This document shows, piece by piece, positions 15,050 through 19,620 of a stretch of DNA of 19,620 bases. The notes beneath the pieces are model-generated. The model worked only from the letters and a program-made list of their open reading frames with translations. It did not search any database and was not told the origin of the DNA. The stretch comes from Chloroflexota bacterium (GTDB taxonomy: Bacteria > Chloroflexota > Anaerolineae > Caldilineales > Caldilineaceae). The position numbers and the translations under genes are program-made. Numbering within the stretch: the first letter of the stretch is position 1; each line of letters opens with the position of its first letter. Location of the stretch: contig QEUW01000102.1 in assembly GCA_003577005.1 (NCBI GenBank), forward strand, positions 1 through 19,620. The letters are read 5' to 3'.

Positions 15050-15093
15050 GTAGACCAGAAGACGAAGATACACTATGCCAAGGAGAACACCCC

Positions 15094-15600
15094 ATGAGAA
15101 CCATATTCAGCCGATTTGAACACTTTGCCGAAGCCGACGAAGCGGTGCGCGCGTTACAGGACAAAGGCTTTTCTGAGGATGCCATCAATGTCCTGGTAAA
15201 CGCCAAGGTCGCAAAGGCCAACCTGGACGAGGTCAACCTGGCCCGCGTCCATGTCGATGTCACAGACGCCGTCGGAGAACAAGAGTTGAGCGGCCTGGCC
15301 CTCCTGGTCGGCAACGAACAGCCGGTCAACGTGCCCGGCGTCGGACCGGTGCTCGCGGCCGGGCAACTGGCCACCCTTTTGGCCGGTTCAGCCGTGCCGT
15401 CGAGTCAAGGCAGTGACGATATGCAGGACTTGTTGGAGGACTATGGCATTCCTGCGGATACTGCGGCGCGTTACTGTAGCGCCCTCTCCGGCACCGGTGT
15501 GCTGGTCTGGGTGCGGACAGAAGATGAGCGAATTGGTGACGTTGCCCAAGTGTTTCGCGGTCACGGTGGCCATGATGTGAGGGGCAATGAAGACCGATGA
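15094..15600 (+). CDS. YflT-like general stress protein
   Basis: This 168-aa soluble protein opens with MRTIFSRFEHFAEADEAVRA and then LQDKGFSEDAINVLV, the pattern of general stress protein 17M/YflT-type domains: an alpha-beta unit for sensing or packing around a small amphipathic fold. A Gly/Ala-rich segment (GVGPVLAAGQLATLLAG) and LLEDYGIPADTAARYCSAL follow, then a beta-like GTGVLVWVRTED. The frame opens at 15046 overlapping the Rieske stop, but the ATG at 15094 has AAGGAG (15080-15085) 8 nt upstream and begins at the domain, so it is chosen. The exact function is unknown. The one-strand setting after the Rieske gene suggests cotranscription. Confidence 0.8.
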   Translation: MRTIFSRFEHFAEADEAVRALQDKGFSEDAINVLVNAKVAKANLDEVNLARVHVDVTDAVGEQELSGLALLVGNEQPVNVPGVGPVLAAGQLATLLAGSAVPSSQGSDDMQDLLEDYGIPADTAARYCSALSGTGVLVWVRTEDERIGDVAQVFRGHGGHDVRGNEDR

Positions 15601-15659
15601 AGAGACTTAGAACCCATCCGAATAACGGTTGCGGGTCCGACAACTACACCGACGAGTAA
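15597..15659 (+). CDS. Possible 20-aa ORF overlapping the stress-protein stop
   Basis: An ATG overlaps the TGA of the stress gene (ATGA) and reads 20 codons to TAA. The peptide starts MKRLRTHPNNGCGS and has no recognisable motif. It could be a coupled microprotein, a remnant, or chance. Confidence 0.15.
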   Translation: MKRLRTHPNNGCGSDNYTDE

Positions 15660-15789
15660 TCGTTGTTGTGCCAGGACCTTTGGCGTTGCCCGGTTCATTT
15701 CAATAAGCCGCCCAGGCGTGGATTGGGCAGCGCTCAGGGAAAAGAGGAATCAAAGCATGGATTTTCACTTGTGAGAAGGAAATGAATAG

Positions 15790-16926
15790 ATGAGATGCAG
15801 ACGAATCAACTCAGCCCTGGCAGTGCTAGCCGTCACATTGCTAGTATTGTCGGGCTGTGGTGAGCAGGAAGAAACAATGCCCACACCTGCCTTGAACCTG
15901 GCGACCCCGACACCGAGCGAGAGTCAAGCGGCTATCCCAACCCAGACCGTCGTTACCCCCACGCAGGGCGAGGAGGGTGCCGATGCAGCCGAGACGCCCG
16001 CCGGGGCCACTCCCGCTGAGGGCGAGGAGCAGGCGGCTGCAGCGCCAGAAATGAACGAAGAAGAGTTGATCAGCACGGGTGAACAGGTCTACGCCGGCAA
16101 CTGCGCCTCTTGTCACCAGCCGGGGGGTGAAGGCACGGATACCTACCCGGCGCTAACCCAAAGCGAGTTGTTGACTGCCGAAGACCCAACCCAGGCGATT
16201 GAGATCGTTGTACACGGCCGCGGCGAGATGCCCGCCTTTGCGGAGACGCTTTCCGCCGAAGAGATTGCAGCTGTTTTGTCTTACGAACGCAACGCCTGGG
16301 ACAACAATGCTCCGGTCGTGACTGTGGCCCAGGTGGAACAGGTACAACAAGATGGCGCGGCTGCCCAGGGTGCGCAGCCGATGACAACGACGGCCACTGC
16401 GACGGCGACGACCGCGGTCACTGCGACGCCAATGGTGGCAGTGGTAGAGACCGTCCAGGCGCTGGCTGCCACGGTGGAAGCGCTTGCCCAGGCGCAACCC
16501 CCTGCGACGGACATGGAAACACCGACACCAGAAACGCCCGCACCGGAAGAGGACGCTCCTACGACCGGGACCCCTGCCGCAACCTCGGCAGAAGAGGAGG
16601 TAGACGAGGAGCAGTTGATCAGCATGGGTGAGCGGGTCTATGCCGCCAACTGTGCATCCTGCCACCAGTTGAGCGGCCAGGGCACAAATGTCTATCCGGC
16701 GCTGGCAGCGAGTGACATGCTGACGGCAGAAGACCCGACCGGGGCCATCGAGATCGTCCTCTACGGCCGTGGGGAGATGCCCGCCTTTGAGGACACACTT
16801 TCCACTGAAGAGATTGCGGCTGTCTTGTCCTACGAACGCAGCTCGTGGGACAACAATGCTTCGATGGTGACAGTTGCCCAGGTGGAACAGGTGCAAGGGG
16901 CGACGCAAGAGGAGAGTGATCCATGA
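15790..16926 (+). CDS. Diheme lipoprotein cytochrome c with internally duplicated module
   Basis: This is an anchored diheme cytochrome (378 aa), with an ATG at 15790 behind GAAGGA. The lipoprotein signal ends LVLSGC (Cys23). A Thr/Pro/Glu-rich spacer precedes heme module 1 (Cys105, Cys108, His109; axial Met147) and a second low-complexity spacer (residues 195-270, rich in Thr-Ala and Pro-Glu) precedes module 2 (Cys288, Cys291, His292; Met330). Residues 93-186 and 276-369 are 94-residue copies identical at 72 positions by my count. Both resemble the monoheme cytochrome at 10089. The role is likely electron carriage between surface dehydrogenases and the oxidase. Its last codons lie in a 37-bp direct repeat shared with the next gene's leader. 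Confidence 0.93.
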   Translation: MRCRRINSALAVLAVTLLVLSGCGEQEETMPTPALNLATPTPSESQAAIPTQTVVTPTQGEEGADAAETPAGATPAEGEEQAAAAPEMNEEELISTGEQVYAGNCASCHQPGGEGTDTYPALTQSELLTAEDPTQAIEIVVHGRGEMPAFAETLSAEEIAAVLSYERNAWDNNAPVVTVAQVEQVQQDGAAAQGAQPMTTTATATATTAVTATPMVAVVETVQALAATVEALAQAQPPATDMETPTPETPAPEEDAPTTGTPAATSAEEEVDEEQLISMGERVYAANCASCHQLSGQGTNVYPALAASDMLTAEDPTGAIEIVLYGRGEMPAFEDTLSTEEIAAVLSYERSSWDNNASMVTVAQVEQVQGATQEESDP

Positions 16927-16998
16927 GTCGGCCACATCCCGCAAGGCGGCGCTGATGACCGGGTGCAAGGGGCGACGCAAGAGGAGAGTGATCCATGA
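16890..16998 (+). repeat. 37-bp direct repeat duplicating a gene junction
   Basis: Identical 37-bp copies lie at 16890-16926 and 16962-16998, 72 bp apart start to start, with an unrelated 35-bp spacer. Each copy contains the cytochrome's last codons, the GAGGAGAG ribosome site and a CCATGA stop/start overlap. Copy 1 ends the cytochrome; copy 2 starts the DUF305 gene. The ATG in copy 1 (16923) now opens only a 10-codon frame. Confidence 0.95.
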
Positions 16999-17465
16999 AC
17001 AACTATGCAAGGTTCGGCGTCATGATTGCGACGTCAACGGTCGTCATGCTGGGTCTGATGTACTTGAACACGTATCAGCTAGACCATCTGTTTTTCAGCG
17101 AGACGCGCACCTATATGGCGCTCATGATGGGCGCGGCGATGGCCGTTATTATGCTTGGCTTCATGCTGAACATGTACACCAATCGGCGAGTGAACATCGG
17201 TATTTTTCTCGCCAGCATCATCGTATTTGCCCTTGCGCTCTGGCTCGTCCGCAGCCAGGCGACGGTCGAAGATGTTGCCTGGATGAAGGCAATGATCCCG
17301 CACCATTCGATTGCGATCCTCACCAGCGAGCGTGCTCATCTCTCAGACCCGCGCGTGAGAGATCTTGCTGACCGGATCATCGAGTCTCAGCAAGAAGAAA
17401 TTGCCGAGATGAAGGCGCTGATCCAGGAGCTTGAGGGTAGGCAATTGAACAGTGCTCTTCGGTGA
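16995..17465 (+). CDS. Membrane-anchored DUF305 protein
   Basis: This 156-aa protein has three hydrophobic segments (about residues 7-24, 40-59, 66-85) followed by a C-terminal DUF305 four-helix domain: VAWMKAMIPHHSIAILTSER with Met97, Met100, His103 and His104, and LADRIIESQQEEIAEMKALI. The Met/His face is typical of DUF305 proteins, some of which (CopM) bind copper. The ATG at 16995 follows GAGGAGAG. Position after a cytochrome and in an oxidase neighbourhood suggests copper handling or delivery (inference). The start lies within copy 2 of the 37-bp repeat, so translation signals are the same as those of the truncated frame in copy 1. Confidence 0.88.
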   Translation: MNNYARFGVMIATSTVVMLGLMYLNTYQLDHLFFSETRTYMALMMGAAMAVIMLGFMLNMYTNRRVNIGIFLASIIVFALALWLVRSQATVEDVAWMKAMIPHHSIAILTSERAHLSDPRVRDLADRIIESQQEEIAEMKALIQELEGRQLNSALR

Positions 17466-17479
17466 TACGAATACGATTT

Positions 17480-17650
17480 GTTTTCTCTAGGATGGGCAGC
17501 CAGACCGACATCTCGCCACTTCTGACCTTGCTGGCCTTCTCTGCGGGCAGTGTTGTCCGTGGTCTGCTGGGTGCGTTGGTCACCATTCCCTTGGCCGCCG
17601 CTGCACGGGTGGTGGCGATCGAGGTGTGAGCGCCCCTGGTGCGGCGGTAG
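17480..17650 (+). pseudogene. C-terminal remnant of an AI-2E/PerM-family transporter
   Basis: The frame FVFSRMGSQTDISPLLTLL, followed by a Gly/Ala-rich SAGSVVRGLLGALVTIPLAA, matches the last membrane segments of AI-2E family transporters (known form: MGRQTGLSPLL, then GALLGLLGALLAVPLAA). After VAIEV a TGA (17627-17629) interrupts; the same frame continues APLVRR to TAG (17648-17650), the usual APLVRRR-like end. No upstream part of such a gene is present: DUF305 ends 15 bp before. This is a deletion remnant with a nonsense codon. An ATG at 17492 could express 45 residues, but with no clear ribosome site. Confidence 0.75.
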
Positions 17651-17704
17651 GCAGGGGCGGTGCCAGTATAAGAGATGCAATTATAAGGATTCGCAGAGGG
17701 GACG

Positions 17705-18325
17705 ATGACTCAAACAAACCAAACTGATTTTTTGAACAATGCAGAAAATAAAGAAAACGGTGTCAATTCGCAAACGCTCGAACGCGTGATCCTCCTGGCT
17801 ACCGAGATCGCACGGGAGGGGAGAGAAGGGCGCAAGATCGGTACGATGTTTGTAGTGGGCGATACGGAGGAGACGTTGAAGCGCTCGCGCTGTCTCATCC
17901 TCGATCCGCTCTGGAATCACCCCGACGACCTCAAGCGGATCGACGACCCCAACATGCGAGAGACGGTCAAAGAGCTGGCTCAACTCGATGGTGCATTCAT
18001 TGTTTCCAACAAGGGCATCGTCGTCTCGGCCTGCCGCTACATCGATGCGTCTTCAGAAGGCGTCAACTTGCCGCTCGGCTTGGGCAGCCGCCACATGGCA
18101 GCGGCTTCCATCACGAAGGATACAAACGCCGTGGCGGTCGTCGTCTCCGAGACTTCGACGATCCGTGTATTCGATGAAGGTGAAATTGTTTCCGAGGTGA
18201 TTCCCGAAGTCTGGCTGCTCAGAAGCTACGGTCTTCATCTTGTAAATCCGGCCAAGCGAACGAGCCCATCGAGCGAGAAAACCGAGACACCTCGGCCCGA
18301 CAGCAATGAACAGGAGAGAGTGTGA
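17705..18325 (+). CDS. Diadenylate cyclase-domain (DisA_N) protein
   Basis: This is a 206-aa protein of the DAC/DisA_N family, which makes cyclic di-AMP from two ATP. A polar N-terminus (residues 1-22) precedes LERVILLATEIAREGREGRK and IGTMFVVGD (residue 46 on). The catalytic DGA is at 95-97 (LDGAFIV); the second motif is GSRHMAAASIT (127-137), where the usual RHR reads RHM. A charged, Ser/Pro-rich tail follows. There is no DisA helix-hairpin-helix domain and no membrane segment, so it is cytosolic, resembling the archaeal-type free-standing cyclases. The last base of the TGA stop is the first base of the GMC oxidoreductase ATG, so translation is coupled. Whether it is active is not certain. 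Confidence 0.85.
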   Translation: MTQTNQTDFLNNAENKENGVNSQTLERVILLATEIAREGREGRKIGTMFVVGDTEETLKRSRCLILDPLWNHPDDLKRIDDPNMRETVKELAQLDGAFIVSNKGIVVSACRYIDASSEGVNLPLGLGSRHMAAASITKDTNAVAVVVSETSTIRVFDEGEIVSEVIPEVWLLRSYGLHLVNPAKRTSPSSEKTETPRPDSNEQERV

Positions 18326-19620
18326 TGGCTGAGCCATTGCAAGCAAATGTTGTGATCGTCGGCGCTGGCGTCGCCGGCATGTTGGCGGCGTACAAACTGG
18401 CCCAGGCTGGGGCAAAGGTGATCGTGTTGGAGGCCGGCCCGCCAGTCAACCGGCATGAGGCAGTGGCCACCTATCGCAATGCGGTCGCTAAGACGCCAGA
18501 GTCCCCGTACCCAGATACCTTTTACGCCCCGCGACCGACGGTGCTCGACCTCGAAGGCTACTATGTGCAGGAGGGGCCGGTCCTGTTCAAAAGCACCTAC
18601 GAACGCCGTGTCGGCGGCACGACCTGGCACTGGCTGGGCACTGCCCTGCGCCACCTGCCTAACGATTTTCGCCTGCATTCGCTCTATGGCGTCGGCATGG
18701 ATTGGCCGATCAGCTATGAGCAACTGGAGCCGTGGTACAGCGCCGCCGAACAGGAACTGGGGGTCGCCGGCGATGGAACCGTTGACCTGGGCTCGCCGCG
18801 CAGCCAGGACTACCCGATGAAAGCCCTACCGCTCACCTATCTGGACAAGCAAGTGGCGGTGGCGGCAGCCCAGCTCGGTCTTCGCGTCTATGTGACCCCG
18901 CAAGCGCGCAACTCGCGCACATTTGATGGCCGCCCGCCCTGTTGCGGCAACGCCACCTGTGTGCCCATCTGCCCGATTGCGGCCAAGTATGATGCCTCAG
19001 TGCATGTGCGTAAGGCGCTTGAACTCGGCGTTCAGGTGATAGACCGGGCGGTGGTCCATTTTGTGGAGGTCAACCAAGAGGGGTGGGTGACGGGGGTGCG
19101 TTTCAAGCGGCCGGATGGCCGGGAAGAGCGCGCCGTAGCCCAGGTTTTTGTGCTGGCGGCTCATGCCATCGAGACGCCGAAGATTCTGCTTATGTCGCGC
19201 ACTGATGCGCTGCCAAACGGCGTCGCCAATTCGAGCGACCAGGTGGGGCGCAATCTGATGGATCATCCCGTTCAGCTCAGTTGGGCGCTGGCCAGGGAGC
19301 CGCTCTACCCCTATCGCTCACCGCTGGAAAATGCAGGGATCGAAGACCTGCGCGACGGTGCGTTTCGCAGCCAGCGTTCTGCCTTTCGCATGGCGATTGG
19401 GGAAGATGGCTGGAGCTTCCCTGGCACGCCCCCGGAAACACTGGCATCTCGCCTGATCGCCTCGGGCTTCCGCGGCCAGAAGCTGGTCGAGCAGATGAAT
19501 GCCCACGTTTCGCGCCAGATCCGCTTTGCCAACCTGGTGGAGCAGTTGCCCGACCCAGAAAATCGCATCACGCCGGCCTTTGACCAGCCGGATGCCTTTG
19601 GCATCCCGCGCCCGCGCATC
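18325..19620 (+). CDS. GMC-family FAD oxidoreductase (3'-truncated by window end)
   Basis: This is a FAD-dependent dehydrogenase of the glucose-methanol-choline superfamily; 432 codons are visible and the stop is beyond the window. The ATG at 18325 overlaps the preceding TGA, with AGGAGAGAG upstream. The dinucleotide site is VVIVGAGVAGMLAAYKLAQA (GAGVAG, residues 13-18), ending VIVLEAG. VGGTTWHWLGT near residue 100 and a Cys-rich PPCCGNATCVPICPIAAK (Cys206, 207, 212, 216) are typical of gluconate/sugar-dehydrogenase-type members, and LMDHPVQ near 310 fits the substrate-site region. There is no signal peptide. The likely substrate is a sugar or sugar acid, with a cytochrome or quinone acceptor (inference). 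C-terminal active-site His motifs are out of view. Confidence 0.9.
   Translation, partial: MAEPLQANVVIVGAGVAGMLAAYKLAQAGAKVIVLEAGPPVNRHEAVATYRNAVAKTPESPYPDTFYAPRPTVLDLEGYYVQEGPVLFKSTYERRVGGTTWHWLGTALRHLPNDFRLHSLYGVGMDWPISYEQLEPWYSAAEQELGVAGDGTVDLGSPRSQDYPMKALPLTYLDKQVAVAAAQLGLRVYVTPQARNSRTFDGRPPCCGNATCVPICPIAAKYDASVHVRKALELGVQVIDRAVVHFVEVNQEGWVTGVRFKRPDGREERAVAQVFVLAAHAIETPKILLMSRTDALPNGVANSSDQVGRNLMDHPVQLSWALAREPLYPYRSPLENAGIEDLRDGAFRSQRSAFRMAIGEDGWSFPGTPPETLASRLIASGFRGQKLVEQMNAHVSRQIRFANLVEQLPDPENRITPAFDQPDAFGIPRPRI

Noticed and set aside
15046..15093. Start of the stress-protein gene at ATG 15046 overlapping the Rieske stop
   Set aside because: The 16 extra residues precede the domain and are not family-like; ATG 15094 has a good ribosome site.

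Overview
The window looks like a chromosomal segment from a GC-rich, aerobic, heterotrophic bacterium, most likely of the Chloroflexota (Anaerolineae/Caldilinea-like). This is inferred from gene content: a carbohydrate ABC importer with a GH4 glycosidase, a caa3-type oxidase with fused subunits I+III, DUF2231-Rieske fusions, lipoprotein cytochromes and GTG/TTG starts. No rRNA, tRNA, CRISPR array or transposase gene was seen. Every supported gene is on the + strand.

Layout. (1) 175-3498: two ABC sugar permeases (MalG-type first, then MalF-type) and a GH4 alpha-glycosidase; this is the uptake and cleavage of an oligosaccharide. No binding protein or ATPase gene is present. (2) 3499-4321: an 823-bp gap with a terminator-like hairpin, a probable 107-bp MITE flanked by TAA duplications, a 14-bp palindrome and a weak T-box-like motif. 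(3) 4322-12891: a respiratory block. Two exported PQQ-type sugar dehydrogenases (4322-5905 and 11344-12891) bracket a caa3 oxidase operon: subunit II with a fused cytochrome c, fused subunits I+III, a small membrane protein and a lipoprotein cytochrome c. A YjdF/DUF2238-like membrane protein follows. (4) 13017-15600: a CaCA-type cation exchanger, a DUF2231-Rieske protein and a YflT-like stress protein. (5) 15790-17465: a diheme lipoprotein cytochrome made by internal duplication, then a membrane-anchored DUF305 protein; a 37-bp direct repeat lies at their junction. (6) 17480-17650: a remnant of an AI-2E-type transporter. (7) 17705-19620: a diadenylate-cyclase-domain protein overlapping the start of a GMC-family FAD oxidoreductase, which runs off the window.

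How the genes may work together (inference): sugars are imported and hydrolysed by block 1. Outside the membrane, aldoses could be oxidised directly by the PQQ dehydrogenases, and perhaps by the GMC enzyme, with electrons passing through anchored cytochromes c to the caa3 oxidase. The most unusual non-coding signals are several intergenic elements built as nested inverted repeats around short 6-8-bp tandem words, a possible ribosome-binding-site switch ahead of the second dehydrogenase, and the duplicated cytochrome/DUF305 junction.
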